From the NCBI GenBank assembly GCA_025201705.1, contig MU616791.1, positions 1 through 41,951 of the forward strand: DNA of 41,951 bases, given 5' to 3'. The notes under the pieces are model-generated. The model was not told where the DNA came from. It did no database searches and saw only the letters and a list, made by a program, of their open reading frames with translations. Below, piece by piece: positions 10,811 through 23,485 of this stretch (position 1 is the first letter of the stretch; the number at the start of each line of letters is the position of its first letter). Origin of the DNA: Dissophora ornata. Lineage: Eukaryota > Mortierellomycota > Mortierellomycetes > Mortierellales > Mortierellaceae. The position numbers and the translations under genes are program-made.

Positions 10811-12234
10811 TTACACCAGGATCTGGACACGGTAATGCTTCTGCAGTTTGTTCTGCTTCTGTCCCACACGCGCCTTGTGCTCCTCGATCCTGCGGAAGTC
10901 CTTGAATGTCGACGTCTGCTTGTGGGCCCATCGGGCCTCTCCGTCGTTGCGAGCCACCAACGCCTGTCCACGTTCTGAGCGGGCCTTGCTCTTCGACAGT
11001 GCCAGGTCATAGCCCATGTGATCAGTGTAGTGCGTCAACAACTGGTTGATCAAGACCGAGTCGCGGGACTGAAAGAGAACAAAAAGAGAAATGTTAGCTA
11101 CACAAGTCAACAATATCACATCAATGGCGACATTACTAAACAGCATTCGCCGTGTTCGCTCACCTCCTCGGGCTTGACGTTCTGTCTGTAGTACTTGTTC
11201 AACGATCTGTGTCCAAGTCTGGCTCCCGAAGGCAGAATCAGCTCCATGTCGTCTTCTCCCAAACGGGCACCCGTTCCAACGCCATAGTCCTCCAGATCCT
11301 CGTCATCAACATCCGCCTCGGCCTCAGCCTCGCCTCTATCAGCTCTCTCAGCAGCCTCCAGCATCTTGCGCTGCTGCTCCTCGGGATAAGAGGATCTGAA
11401 ATCGTAGAAATCCACAATCTCCATCATCTCAGCCTCAGTATCATAGGGGATCTTGCAATGACCCTTGTCCACCATGTGCTTGCGAACAGCCTCCAGTGAC
11501 TTAATTTGACGTCCCTTTCCGTTACAGTGCAGACAGATGTTTCCGACAGAGACCTTCTCGCCCAAGTACTTGATCAGTCCCTCCAGATTCACCAGATATT
11601 CGATATCGGGAATGAAAAATCCGTGAGCCTTGGTCATATGTTCGATATTGCTCTCGAAGGTCTCCGCCTTCTCGGTACAGAACAGACAGTCTGTGGACTC
11701 CAAATGGACGGCCGTCTCAATCTTCTTGTCCATGATCTCTTCCAGTTCTTCCTGAGTCGTCTCATCCGTGACAGAAAGATCCACGGTGATCTTTGAGGTA
11801 ATCGACTCGACATCGCTCTTGACAGGTTTCTCGACTGCGGCCTTGACTGGGCGAGGGTTAGCCTTCAACTTCGCCTCCGTTTCCTTATGCTTCTTGGAGA
11901 CCAAGTGGTTTTGGTACGCATTCTCAGACGAGTATGACTTGCGGCAGGACTTGCACTCTGTGTTGCTGACAGAGGCAGCGGCCTGATCCTCGGCAACCTT
12001 TTGTTGCTGGACCACAACCTTTTGCGCAAACACCTCGGCGGACAAAGGTGGGAGCTCGACCATCTTGCGCTTCAAGTTATATCGGTGCCAGTCCGAGCGG
12101 TAGTGCTCTCGCTGGATATCGGCAGTCTTAAAGGCAACATGGCAGGCGAGACAGGTGAATAGTGCAGAGCGGGGGGCATCAGGCAGGGAGAGGATGCTTC
12201 CTTGTGCCGAAGTTGGCGCAATGATGGAGCTCAT
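10811..12234 (-). CDS. REI1: REI1/ZNF622-type cytoplasmic pre-60S maturation factor (2 exons)
   Basis: REI1-family proteins bind cytoplasmic pre-60S particles, probe the peptide exit tunnel and promote release of Arx1/Alb1. Exons (minus): 12234-11164 and 11068-10811, intron of 95 nt, 442 aa; yeast Rei1 is 393 and human ZNF622 is 477. Four zinc-finger units are visible: FTCLACHVAFKT with its HYRSDWHRYNLKRK tail, TECKSCRKSYSS with HLVSKKH, TDCLFCTEKAETF with HMTKAHGFFIPD, and NICLHCNGKGRQ with HMVDKGHCKI. An acidic linker precedes LILPSGARLGHRSLNKYYRQN, and the C-terminal exon ends with a basic QKQNKLQKHYRVQ segment, both typical of the family. The start is the first ATG giving the MSSIIAP N-terminus before the first finger. 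Confidence 0.94.
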
Positions 12235-12940
12235 CTTTGTATGCGTGTATGTATGTCTATGTGTGTGCTGAAGAGCAGGTTTGTTCTGCTGGGTATGTCC
12301 TGAGAATCCCGTGTGGTCGAAGGAAGATAACGATGGGACAGACAGGTGTTGCAAGGACGAATGAATGAATTAAACGACTCTTTCGCAAAAAGACCGCAGC
12401 CGCTTCTTTTTTTTTTTCTTTTTTCAAGTAACAACGACAGTCCTGGTGTTTACCTTTCGGCGGATGTCACGTGGTCACTGCCCCACAATCTGATACACTG
12501 ATCAAATTCGAGGTCAAAATCTTAGCCCGAGAGAGTGTCACGCTAGACTTGGTCTTCAAGACCTCAACGCGAGACATCCGCAGAGGCACCAGGTAAAGCA
12601 ACAAACACCAGGCACAAACACTAGGTAGATGAAATCACAGCCCCCTCGCCCGAAAAGCCGAAACGATGGATTGAGCAAGTGTCAGATCAATCATAACTCG
12701 ATAGCGATATCGACATGTGGTGTTAATTCAGGGACCCGGTCATTTCTCTGTGTTTAATCTTTGACACAGGGTAGGTACAAACGCGACCTTTGCTACCGCC
12801 CTCCGCAGAGCACTGGCGGCGTAGATGCGAGTGCGTTCACGATGCTTTACAAGGAAATTCGAGACTCCAGCAATGGTTTTTACGCATTTAGATCTTTTAA
12901 AAGAGGAAGAAGATTTTATAGTATATTTTAGATTACATCT
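12235..12940. other. REI1 upstream region and flippase 3' side
   Basis: About 700 bp without a recognised gene separate the REI1-like start from the flippase stop. A CACGTG site and a T-rich tract at about 12408-12424 lie on the REI1 side; an A/T-rich stretch near 12890-12940 is likely flippase 3' UTR. Confidence 0.4.
12468..12473. promoter_or_regulatory. CACGTG hexamer upstream of REI1-like gene
   Basis: The sequence GTCACGTGGTCAC lies about 235 bp upstream of the REI1-like ATG. It is a bHLH-type core motif. Function is inferred from motif and position only. Confidence 0.25.
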
Positions 12941-15900
12941 TTACATCTTTGATGCCGAACTCGATCCCGCTCCCGCAGTGCCATCCTCGCTCGCGCCTTG
13001 GAATCTAACTTTCTGAATACTCTGCCTCTGTTGAGCCGCTGCCTTGACCGACGCCTGCGCCTTGGAAAGCCTCTCCATTCCTCTCTCCATGTCCCTCTGC
13101 TGCTGCAACAACATGGCCCCCAACTCAGCGACTGGGATGTCGGGCGCCGTCATCGATCGACTTGGTCCTCGGGGTCGCCTCGTCAATGACTCGCGACGAC
13201 GTGATTCTACGCCTGTGGCGTCACCGATTGGTGGCGGTGAATACTGCCCCGAATCGTCCCCAAAGGGCGACGACGTTACTTCAGGGGACATCTTCCCGAA
13301 CCCTCCAGGTGACCTCGACACTGGTGAATTGGGACCTGAAGAGAACGATGCCGAGCCGACTTCACTGCCATCAATGCTGTTCCTACCACCCTGATACATC
13401 TGCGACGCTCTCTTTGCCTTTGCGCCGGATACCCTCTCTTCATTACTGGCACTATGGACTCTGTTCAAGTGCGAATACACAAACGCAGATGCATCATCGG
13501 TCGAGAATGCAAAACCAGTGTGGCCTGCTTTTTGGCTGGTAGGTCCGTTTCCAGAGCCAGGAAGTGGTGGAGAGTCGTCGCCCATGAATCTAAAGTTGGG
13601 TCCGCCTACAGGGATAGAGGGGGTGCTCTGACGCTTATTGCGGGGTCTTTCTGAGGTTGGAGCGTTTCCACCGACAACGCCTCCTGTAGCTACAGATGCC
13701 GCAGAGATGAACTCTTGGTTGAATGAAAATGACGTTGTTGGGTATCCTTGAGCAAACTTGTGTTTGAGTGGCTCTAGGGTATCTGGGTAGTTGTTGCTAC
13801 CTGAGGGCAATGATGTTGACGAAGCGCTGTATTTATCGTTGAACGCAGTTGCTGGAGTAGCAATTTGGATGCCGCCATAGATATCCTGATCCCCTAGCGG
13901 CCCATTATTGTTGCTGATAACTCGTCTCCTTCCAACCAGCTCACGTTGCGGATTGTTTCCTTGGGACATTGGATCTCCTGCGCCCTCGGACGACGACTTC
14001 AAATGATAGGCCTCGTCCATCTTACTCAAGCTAGCCATAGGAGATGGCGAGGACTGACGCTGTCTGATATCGCCCTGCTTCTGGTCACTGGGGTCCTCAG
14101 GGGATAGAATCGTTGGTGAGTTGCGAATGACAGGGATTTGGTCCAGATCGTCTTCCATGTCATCCTCTCCGAGGACATGGCTTGCGCTGCTAACGATTCC
14201 TGGGTCCTGGAAGCTGCTAGTTGTTCCATTCATTTCGCTCTCTCTCATAGCCAGAGCCTTCAACTTTCTAGCGCGACGCTCCTTCCTGGAGGGGTGCTTA
14301 TCTTTATAGAGCTGCTCACGGACAATGATAATATCGTTGGGCTTGATGTACTGGCGCGCGAACTTGTAGACGTAGTGAGGCAACATAGTCAAGATAACCG
14401 ACAGCACAATCGCAAACCAGAAGGATGGGCTGGTGAGAAGAATCTTGTCCATGCCGTAAAACGTATTGTCGATCGTGAAGAAGTTGGCGTAGACCCAGCT
14501 GTAGAGGAAGAAGACGATGATCGAGCCAAAGATCACGCCGAAAACCATCTTCGTCCAGTGGAACATGTTCAGGCCGACGTACAAGTTGACAACGACGACG
14601 GAGCAGGCTGAGATTAGAGTTCCGAGAGCGACCAGATCATTGGTGCTGTGACCTGATTCGTAGACACCATTCGACAGGTACCAGGGGACAAAGAAACAGA
14701 TGATGGACTGGTAGACGGCATCCAGAACATAGAGCCAGAACTTGGCGCGGGTGAAGTGCTTCTGTTTGATGCCTCGAAGATAAAGCGCTGGGAATTGCAT
14801 CGATGTCTTGGCATCCACATCCTGATCGAATGCTCCCATGAACATGATGGGCAAGGAGGTGAACAACAAGTTGTACAGAACAACGAATGTGTAATCGAAG
14901 AGAAGCAAAGCCGAAAATCTGGTGGCAAAGGAAACAACCGTGGTTAGATACGCTGCATGCGCATCTGTATAATAAAAGGGTAACAAAGCTTAAGGTCCAC
15001 TTACCCAGAGAAGAACTGGAACCAGAAGATAGTCAAAGTCCACACAACGTTCTTATAGAAGAACGTCAAGATCATCTCCGAGATTCGAATATACGACCAT
15101 CGTCCATGGACCAAAAGCAGCTTGGACAAGAAGCGGAACTGGGCGATCGCGAAATCAGAGGCCATCACAGCTTGACGGCCCTCCTCTCCCGCAATACCGA
15201 TACCAATGTTAGCCTCCTGAATCATCGACACGTCGTTAGCACCATCACCGATCGACAAAGTCATCACGTCCAAGCCACGCTTGACCATGCTGACGACCTT
15301 GGCCTTTTGCAAGGGCGAGACACGACAACAGATGACAGACTTGCAACGCTTGCCGACATCCAGAAGCAATCCGCTCAGCGCTGGTGACAGTCCATACTTG
15401 AGCGTCTCTCCGTCAATAATCAGCGCATGAGACTTGTTGACCAGCGAGGGATCCTTCTCAGCCTCACGACCCCAGAACTTGTCGAGTGCCTTCATGAGCT
15501 GTTCTCGTGTGTCCTCTTTATCCTGGGCCTGAATAATAATCAGAATCATATCCCGCTGCAGCAAGTTGCAAGCGAATCCGATGTTGATGGCAGTCTCTGT
15601 CTTGTCTCCCGTCAAAACCCAGAGTTTGATTCCAGCGCGCGACAAGAGAGCAATACACTCGGGAACTCCAACTTGAAGACGATCCTCAATAGCAGTGCCT
15701 CCTAGAAGAATCAGGGAGTGCTCAATACCCTCGCAGGCATTTTCGATGTTCTCGTCGCGGTTGTGGATGGTATTGCAAGCTTCGTCATAGTCCAGAACCC
15801 AGCTAGCATACTCTTCCTCGCTGATCTTGCGGTAAGCCAAGCAGAGCGTACGAAGACCTATACCCAGAAAAAGAGAATTATTTGGTGAGCAACCAAGAAT

Positions 15901-18900
15901 AACTTTGAAAAAAAGGGGGGGGTGTAAAAGCCCACTCTTTCTTCATTTTCCGCAGAAGCATACCTTCATTCGCAAACCGTTCCAGATCCACGAGGGTATC
16001 CTCTCGCATCTTGCTTTGCTCCTCAGCCTTGTCCAAACGCTCATAAATGACACTGTCGGCTCCCTTGCAGATCAGCACAATTCCACCCTCGGGTGGTCGC
16101 ACAATGATCGACATGCGCTTTCTGTTCGAGTTGAATTCCAGAATGTTCAAGATGTTGTATGCCCTGGGCTGCCCCATGATTTCCAGATGCATCACTGGGC
16201 CTTTCTTTTCCAAGAACACAAATCCTACATCGCGAGCCGTCGAGACCAAAGCTGCTTCATCAGGAGACTGGGCCTTGTACTCAATCTTGAAAGGATTGTC
16301 TTCATCTCGCTCAGTAAGGACGGTGTGACACACCGCCAAGGCCGTCCAAAAGTTCATGATTGCCTTCGCGTGCTTTGAGGCCGGGTCCACCATGTCCGAA
16401 AACAGGTCAGAGTCGACAAACGTGGTTGTGTCAGAGTAGTATTTGTTGATGAATAACTCGTCCATTGCAGCCTTCATCTTGAGTCGTTCCATGCTCAACT
16501 TTGCGAGGTATTCCTCATCAGACTCGAATTCCATGGGCTCGTACTCTCCGTCTCCGGTCATCTTTTGTCCACGGGTCGCGTCCGTCTCACCAATACCATA
16601 GTCGATTCCATTAATCGTGCACTTTTGAAACTCCATCACGTTCTGTGTCAGGGTACCAGTCTTGTCCGAGAAGATGTATTCGATTTGTCCCAGATCGTCA
16701 GAGATATTCCAGGTCTTGGGCACACAAGGCTGATTCACTCGTTCATCGTACATGTCAATGTCCTTGTGAATAAAATATGCCTGGGCTGTTTTGACGATTT
16801 CGATACTGATGTACAGAGAGATGGGCACAATGTTCTGGTACAGAATGAGACACGACCTGGATATCGTAGAATGAGAGACAGAGAGGTGTGACGTTAGGAT
16901 GAGTTTGATGTTCACTATTTCTCCTATTTCTCCGTTAATAAATGACGTGAAGAGACACTAACCAAAAAGTGATAAACGCCGACATGAATGGTGTCGAGGC
17001 ATCTCCACCATATTCAAAAACGGCTGCAGAGTTGTTATTCGTATCTGCGAAAATAACACCATTGGCGATAGCAGATCCAATAGAAAGTGCGAACAAGATG
17101 ATAAAGTTCATGACGATCTATCAACATCAAAATATTATTATCCAAGTTAATACCTCTCACCAGCCCATCATCTTCACAATTGCCAACTGTCAGGATTGTA
17201 AAATAGGACACTTACGTGGAAGTTGAGATCCTTTTCAATACGACTGCGTTTACTAGGGGTGTCGCCAGAGTTCAACATGATCTTCGTGTCCGTTCCCGTA
17301 AAGAGCACCATACCGATGACGTGCTCTGTGTTGCGGAGGACACATCCACGGAGCAAGATTTCGTTGATTGTAATCGACTCGGTCTTGTTATGGACCACAC
17401 GATTTCCTGCTGGCATATCTGCTCCGTCAGAAATCAACCACTTTAGTGCTCCTTGGTACGAGTACAAGTTGGCATGGGGCGCCTCTGACTCGACATAGAA
17501 TGCTGCGCGCTCGATGTCTGCTGGCGTCCTGAGTCCTTTTGTTGCAGTCAGGCCGCGACGGATCTTCAGATTGGTCTCTCCGTCCAAGTTCTTTGTCTCA
17601 ATAAAGCAAAGACCATCTGCCTCAGATGTTGAAAGAATGACAATGTCTGCAGGGATGGGGTCGTCGTTTTTCAGGTACACGATATCTCCGACTTTAACGT
17701 CTTGCCAGATACAATCCTGCCATTTTGCTCCTGATGGCGACTTTGCAGAGTATGACTCGGTGTGGTTCAGTACAGAATGAGGGATGTTTCGGCGGATACG
17801 TCGAGTAGGTCTGCCAGCAGGATCCTGCCCTTCGGGTATTCCACCGTTCGTCGAGGTCGCGTCTTCAAAATAAGAGTTCTGGTCAGAGCGCCCACTTGGT
17901 GTGGTAGATGCAAGAGCTGCAGCGTTGATGGCCGCCGCTCGGTTGGGCATATGCGACCCCGACGATCTACTGAACAAACCACTGATAGCGGACTGGATGA
18001 GCTGCAGTTTGCTAGAACTTCCGGAACCAACATTGGTGTTGGTCCAGTTGCGGAGAAGGATTGTTGGGGCATTGTTGAAGGCCTCGTCTGATTTCCGGCG
18101 CTTCCAGTCTTCGATAGCGTCCTTGATGGCTGTGACGACGATGATGAAGATCAGGGGCAGGAAGGTGAGGAAGGGCGCGAATCCTCCGAGGACCGGTGCG
18201 ATAGAAAGTCCAGCAACGAACAAGAAGTAGAGATTGGCAAGACGACGGAACTGCTCAAACAGGTTTTTGGGTATGAACGAGAAGAGATCGTATTTCTATA
18301 GATAGACCGCATGCAGAAATGTCAGAACCATTCGAATCAAGCAAACTTAATTGTATCTTGGTTGCACAGAAAACGTTTGCCCCCCTCCCCTTGCCATATC
18401 AATCCATCTTGGAAGAGACACGAAAATGCAAACAGAAACACTGTGCCCTTTTGCCCTCCCTCGTGTACAAAACACGCACTACTGCATGTGAGCTGGTCTG
18501 AGGCCCTACACCCAACTACACGAGTTTGTCGCTGATCGCTATTTCACACCATGCCTTCGATGACAAACCAATGGTCTATCATCGCCTAGACTAGCTCATT
18601 CGACAGTTCACAACTGATCACGGCATCACAAACCACGGGGAAAGGAATAATCGATGAAATAAACACGAGAGCAGCAACAAGAACGTGTACTTGGCAAGCG
18701 GTCTAGAAGAACAGATAAAGACAGGGAATACTGGATTGCTGATGGGAGGATATAAAAGCCGGCTGAATCATGTATACCGTGGAAGAGAGATGGACCGTGG
18801 AAAGGGGGACGTGATATGAGAGCCTCTCCTTCCAAATGGAGGAGTGTGCTCTATCAATCTACGATGACACGACGATGTTCCGTATGATTGCGCAGGACAG

Positions 18901-19687
18901 GAAAAAATATACGTCCGTCCATCCTGTTATCCCCGCTCTATCCGTCAATGATCCCTAACATTGCGATTGCAAATGCCCCTACTCTCTGTGTTATTGCATT
19001 GCGGTCTGGAGGGAGAGAGGGAAATGAAAAATGAAAAAGACGGCGCGATCGTTCATCCGCGGAACGAATGCAAAGTAAATATAGAAAGAAAATATAAAAG
19101 CCAGGTACGTGTTTCCTACTGTCCACGCGAGATAGAGAGAGAGAGATGGAGCGAAGGAGAGAACGCAGGCAGGGGGGGCAAGTTTGCAGGGATGGCAGGA
19201 ATGCCGGCGGTGCCGGGTTGCCGGATAAAAGAAAAGGGCGAGCCAATTGGACGATCGGTGTCTGAGAATGAACCAGAAACCGTGATCTCCAAATACCGAT
19301 GGCAAATTGTGTGGCAGATCATGTGAACAGCCAAAGAGCTAGCTAGCTGGGCATCATGAAAGCCAGAAGGGACAGAGGGAACCCGGGAAGCAGAGGCAGT
19401 GGGATGAATTGAGGAAGCCAGAGCGGTTAGACGGCTATAGTATTTACCGAGGTCGTGACCTTGTTGGTCGGATAGCTTGGCAGCGACTCGTTCGGGGCAT
19501 CGAGATCACTCTCGATCGACTCTGGTGTGCGGTTGAGGAAGATACGCCGGCGCTTTGTTGCGGCCATAGAAGCATGGGATTCCATGCGCTGAAGACGGTA
19601 GCTGTCCTCTGGGCCACTACCCTCTGCAGGCTTGCCGCTGAACAGACGGCGGACCCGGTGAGGGATGGCGCGGTGTACGAACTCCAT
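12941..19687 (-). CDS. P4-ATPase phospholipid flippase, Dnf1/Dnf2 type (6 exons)
   Basis: P4-ATPases move phospholipids to the cytosolic leaflet. Exons (minus): 19687-19448, 18295-17216, 17117-16963, 16856-15964, 15857-15005 and 14918-12941; all phases agree, giving about 1,732 aa, long for the family (yeast Dnf1 is about 1,570). The N-terminus has RRRIFLNR and SYPTNKVTTSKYDLFSFIPK. IKDAIEDWKRRKSDEAFNNAP after the second membrane segment is the Dnf1/2 style. Actuator-domain DGETNLK, phosphorylation motif FSDKTGTLTQN (Asp near residue 556), KGADSVIYERL and hinge GDGANDVSMIQ are intact. A Ser/Asn-rich loop of about 80 residues precedes the actuator domain, and the last exon carries the C-terminal membrane segments and a tail of about 440 low-complexity residues. 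Flippases of this class usually need a Cdc50/Lem3 partner, not encoded here. Intron 1 is unusually long. Confidence 0.93.
18296..19447 (-). other. Long first intron of the flippase gene
   Basis: This 1,152-nt intron separates the first 80 codons from the TM1 exon; donor TCG|gtaaat and acceptor ctatag|AAATAC keep phase 0 and restore the conserved KVTTS-KYDLF junction. It is about ten times longer than other introns in the window. It contains two copies of TATAAAAGCC on the plus strand and purine-rich tracts. No protein-coding ORF of note is seen inside. Confidence 0.8.
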
Positions 19688-22209
19688 GGCAGGTGTTCTG
19701 TATGTCGATGCGTATGTGAGTAGTGCGTTGAATGGTGTGTGGGTGTGTGTGTGACAGAGACGGCGGTGCACACTTCTCTTTTGACGACGACGACGACGAC
19801 GATGATGGGGGACGACGACAAAGAGACGAGATCAAGGCCAATCTACACTAGAAGCCAAGGTCGAATGGCTGATTAGAAAGGAAGAGTGGAGAGAGAGTAG
19901 AGAGAGTGGAGAGAGAAAGAGAGGGAGTAGAGGGAGGGTATCGATATGGGTCCAGTTGGTGGTGCGTGGGCAACACGAACAAGAATGCAAGGCGTGAACG
20001 GTGCGTAGCCAGACAGGTTGCCTCTCACTGATGCATGCGCGCGTTAGGGTAGAATAGAATGATGGACAGATCGACGGGATACGAATGGGACTGAATGACA
20101 ATTGGCAAGGAACAATGGAGAATGAATGGAAAGTGAAAGAGGAAGGAGGTGGAGGCAACGATCAAAAGAAAAGACAAAGGACGAGCAGAGGACAGGGCTG
20201 GTTTAATAATAGCTTTTTTTTCTCGCAAATGTATTCAGTCGACACGCAACTCATTCATTCATCCATGTGCCCGTGGAGCGTGTCCCTGTCCGAACTGCCC
20301 AGGGCTGTGCTTACTCCGTCGTGCGTCGGAATGAGAGCGTCGGAGCACTGCTTGTTCCCAGACACCACCGCGGACATGTTCTGCGCTGCAAGTACCAACA
20401 TCCGCCCATGGAGATAGAGCAAAGCCCATAGCCCGATGAAACGCAAAGCAAACCACAGAGGAAAAGGAAGAGAAAGGCCAAGCCCTACAATATTCATGTT
20501 ACATCTCCAGTAAAGCCGACAATTGCCAACAACCTCGGGGGCGTGTGTGAAACCACCCCTGCAGCAAACTTAACCTCCATGAGAAAGAAAGAGGCCAGCA
20601 TTGTTTGCATTATCTCTGTGCGCCGTGCCGCGTATCCTAGACTCGCGTGGCGATCTTTTGCTGTGGGATCCCGCTCTCGTGCTTTATATCCCCTTCATTT
20701 TCCTCCTGGAACCTCTTGACAACATCGCGGACGTGTTATCTGCTCGATCAAGTTGCTTAGTTGCCTCGTCATGGCCACACACCTTGATGCTCCCTTTATC
20801 CCAGGAGACAGAAGAGACGTAGAAAGAGATGAGACAAAGGAAACAGACACGCAAAAGAAGGGGTTGCGCGGACTTAATGGACCAAAAGATACCAGACTGA
20901 CTTCACCAGAAGGTCTAGCTAGTACCTCCTTTGGGAAAATCTATCATGATTCTGGGACCCCATACTGCAGAAGCGGACCCGAATTTTCATTTCTTTCCCG
21001 AGATTGGTCGTTGACGCGAGGAAGTGCACCCCGGGAGCGACTGGAAACACACAAAGCGTAACTTTAGTCTCGTAGAGAATATTGGATGCAGGTCCAAGAA
21101 GAGGGGCTAAAGTTTAGTGCGCGTGCCTGTGCGTGCACGCGTTGTGCAAGTTCTCTGGATGAAGATTCGTTAAACTTGTCGGCGTTTGGGCTGTAACAAT
21201 AGGGGTTGAACCGCCATCGTTGCACCTGGAACGTGTCATCGATGACCCCATGCTCTCGCCCTTTTTCGCCCATGATCACTGTCAAGTCGCACCCTGTCTC
21301 CGTTGTTTATTCGCGAACGATAAAAGGGGGTGTTTGTTGCCTCGATTCTCACCTTGCAGCGGTTGTAAAAGGAAATAAAGCCAACTAGACTCTCCAACTG
21401 CACATCTGCTTCACGCGAGGTCCACACTCCATTGTCATTTTGTTTGTCAGAGATCTTTGCGGCAGTGTGGTTCGTCAGATTTCGAGGCCGACATGCAATA
21501 TTTCATTTCATTATTAATATTTCCTTTTTGGAGACCTAAATGGGCCCCCGCTGCGGGCCGCGTAGCACCGTGAAAGATTGGAAAGATTACGCAGTTGTCT
21601 CGTCAGACTTCGCAAACACTGCGGAGAGGCTCTCTAAAAGAGAAATACAGAATCTGGGATAGTTGTTATGGTTTGCGCGAAATAGAACAATACGAAGCTG
21701 GACAATTAACCCAGACAGTCCCCCTCCCTTGGGAATAGGAAAGCGTAGCTCATCGAGCCCTAGAAAACAACGTTGCTCTTTGAAACATCGACCTTGGCAC
21801 GAGAAGGGAGCTCAGTGTAGATATACGAGTCCAAAAGGACGACTATGAACGTTAATAATCCATAATTGCAGTGGCTGTTTGTGGAACACTCTTGGACAAG
21901 AAAATGTAGACGGCAGATATCTTAATAACCTGCTAACAATTGAGGGCTCCCAAAAACCTAATTGTTTTTTTATGTTCAAGAACCGAGAATCTCTCGGCAA
22001 GAAGGAAAAGCCGACTATGCGAACTGGCACGCTCTCTCCGCGCGCAAAGCAAAAAAAAAAGAGAGCCAGGCCGTTCTCTTGGCGGTTGCAGAACATACAT
22101 TTCGCATACAGTCAAGTCGAGGCTTGGCGCGCGATATGGGCTAATCTTGGATCACAATGATATGACATACACTGCGCCCAGGGCCAGGGCTGAATAACCC
22201 TTGATCCAC
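19688..22209. other. 2.5-kb region without recognisable genes
   Basis: Both strands were read. The ORFs here are short and low in complexity and resemble no family. The flippase-proximal part holds a (GAC)n stretch near 19784-19804 and a purine-rich GA tract at about 19881-19938, likely promoter or leader. A GC-rich imperfect palindrome lies near 21541-21560. The part near 22200 should contain the 3' UTR of the 2H phosphoesterase gene. Confidence 0.4.
19881..19938. repeat. GA-rich purine tract
   Basis: An imperfect GA/GGA tract lies upstream of the flippase start. Read on the gene's strand it is a pyrimidine-rich CT tract, as is common in fungal promoters and leaders. Confidence 0.7.
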
Positions 22210-23367
22210 CTACTTGTATTTGGGCATGTCTATCTGTGCGATCTCCTTATATCGCAACAGACCATCCTTGTCGGGTTTCGCGCCCATTTCACATATCACC
22301 AACTTTTGCAACTCCACCTCAGCCCAAACCTCATCCCTCCACCTCTGCACCAGCTCTGTCGCGTCAATTTTTAATCTTTCCCTCCGTCTATTTGCGCCCG
22401 CATCCCAACTTCCTCCTCTACCTCTTCCTCCTCTACCTCTTCCTCCTCTACCTCTTTGACTCTCACTGTATCCTGCACGATCGTAACCACGACCACGGCC
22501 GCCTGCAATTGCGGTGTTTCGGACGTAAACAGTGTTCACGATGGTTGCGTGAAGTTTCAACGCGCGATCCTCTGGAATCACCAATTCAGCCTGCACAAAG
22601 GCTGCAACCAATGCTTCGCAGAACGGTTGCAATCGCCCAGTGGGATCGTGAGGTGCCGCATACAGGACCGTAGAGGCATCTAGCGACTCCATTGGTACAA
22701 GGCCTTGAAGTGTGACGATAAGTGGCTGGTTGGCATTAACAGCCTTGTCCTTGGTCGTAGTCATCGTGTTGTTTGATTGTATTGCTCCCTTCTCCGCGAG
22801 AGCCAACCTACCAACCGATGGTATCGACAGCGTTGGTATCGATAGCGTTGGCATCCACAGCGATGGCGGGGGACACTCCCCTCCACCCTCATAACTAGGG
22901 AGTGAGTCTCCATTGCTGCTGATAGCAGCTGCTTCCTTGAGCAAGGCGTTCAAATCCAACGACCTCAGGAACGACGCAGCATTTTCTAGCTGACCCGAGT
23001 CGGTCAAGCTCATCATACCAAGAGTCAGGTGCAAACTCGAGGGTGGCCTGAGGGAATCCCTTGGGAGGGGCGCCTTGATGATGTTTGTTCTCGGTTCTGG
23101 CGTTCTCCTGCTGCTGCCATCGCCCTTACTATCCTTGTCAGGCGCCGCTGCCGCCTCGAAAGCGCCCCGCTCTGCCATAGACAAACTACCAATTGCAGAT
23201 ACCAAGCTGTTACCAGGGGCATCGGGAGCGACATTGATAGTGGTGGTGGCTGTTACTTCGGCGGCGAATTGCGCAAGCGAGTTGTTCAAACGGCTAGCCG
23301 AGTGTGGCGTGTAAAGCGGTATCGCCAGGAAGTGCGTGAAAGGCGGCCTTCTCGGTAACGGTAACAT
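22210..23367 (-). CDS. ASCC1/AKAP7-like 2H phosphoesterase with RGG insert
   Basis: Single exon, 385 aa. The first ATG is at 23367; the frame is open for 20 codons upstream but only from a GTG. THFLAIPL near the N-terminus and two 2H catalytic motifs, HLT (H113, T115) and HAT in LKLHATIVNTVY (H273, T275), place it in the AKAP7/ASCC1 branch of 2H phosphoesterases. The C-terminal block WAEVELQKLVICEMGAKPD then YKEIAQIDMP is the usual ASCC1-type ending. ASCC1 works with the ASCC3 helicase complex in animals; the N-terminal KH domain of ASCC1 is not seen here. Odd features are an RGG/GRG-rich insert at about 289-331, a tandem PTLSI repeat, and two similar segments (IGSLSMAERGAFE and VGRLALAEKGAIQ). 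Substrate and partner are unknown. Confidence 0.8.
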   Translation of the reverse strand: MLPLPRRPPFTHFLAIPLYTPHSASRLNNSLAQFAAEVTATTTINVAPDAPGNSLVSAIGSLSMAERGAFEAAAAPDKDSKGDGSSRRTPEPRTNIIKAPLPRDSLRPPSSLHLTLGMMSLTDSGQLENAASFLRSLDLNALLKEAAAISSNGDSLPSYEGGGECPPPSLWMPTLSIPTLSIPSVGRLALAEKGAIQSNNTMTTTKDKAVNANQPLIVTLQGLVPMESLDASTVLYAAPHDPTGRLQPFCEALVAAFVQAELVIPEDRALKLHATIVNTVYVRNTAIAGGRGRGYDRAGYSESQRGRGGRGRGGRGRGGSWDAGANRRRERLKIDATELVQRWRDEVWAEVELQKLVICEMGAKPDKDGLLRYKEIAQIDMPKYK

Positions 23368-23485
23368 CGTCGTTGAATCAATCGTGAGCAATAAAGAGAG
23401 TTCAAAAAATGTGAGAGGCGGTGCCACCTGTTTTTCTCATCAGGTTGTGGTGGATGCTGATTCAAAATCCCACAAAGATGCTGTC

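Noticed and set aside
13044..14611. Long plus-strand ORFs opposite the flippase last exon
   Set aside because: They are shadows of the conserved minus-strand flippase; the proteins show no domain.
20601..21061. Plus-strand ORFs that could be a gene in the 19.7-22.2 kb gap
   Set aside because: Composition is random, no domain is recognised, and there is no plausible splice continuation.
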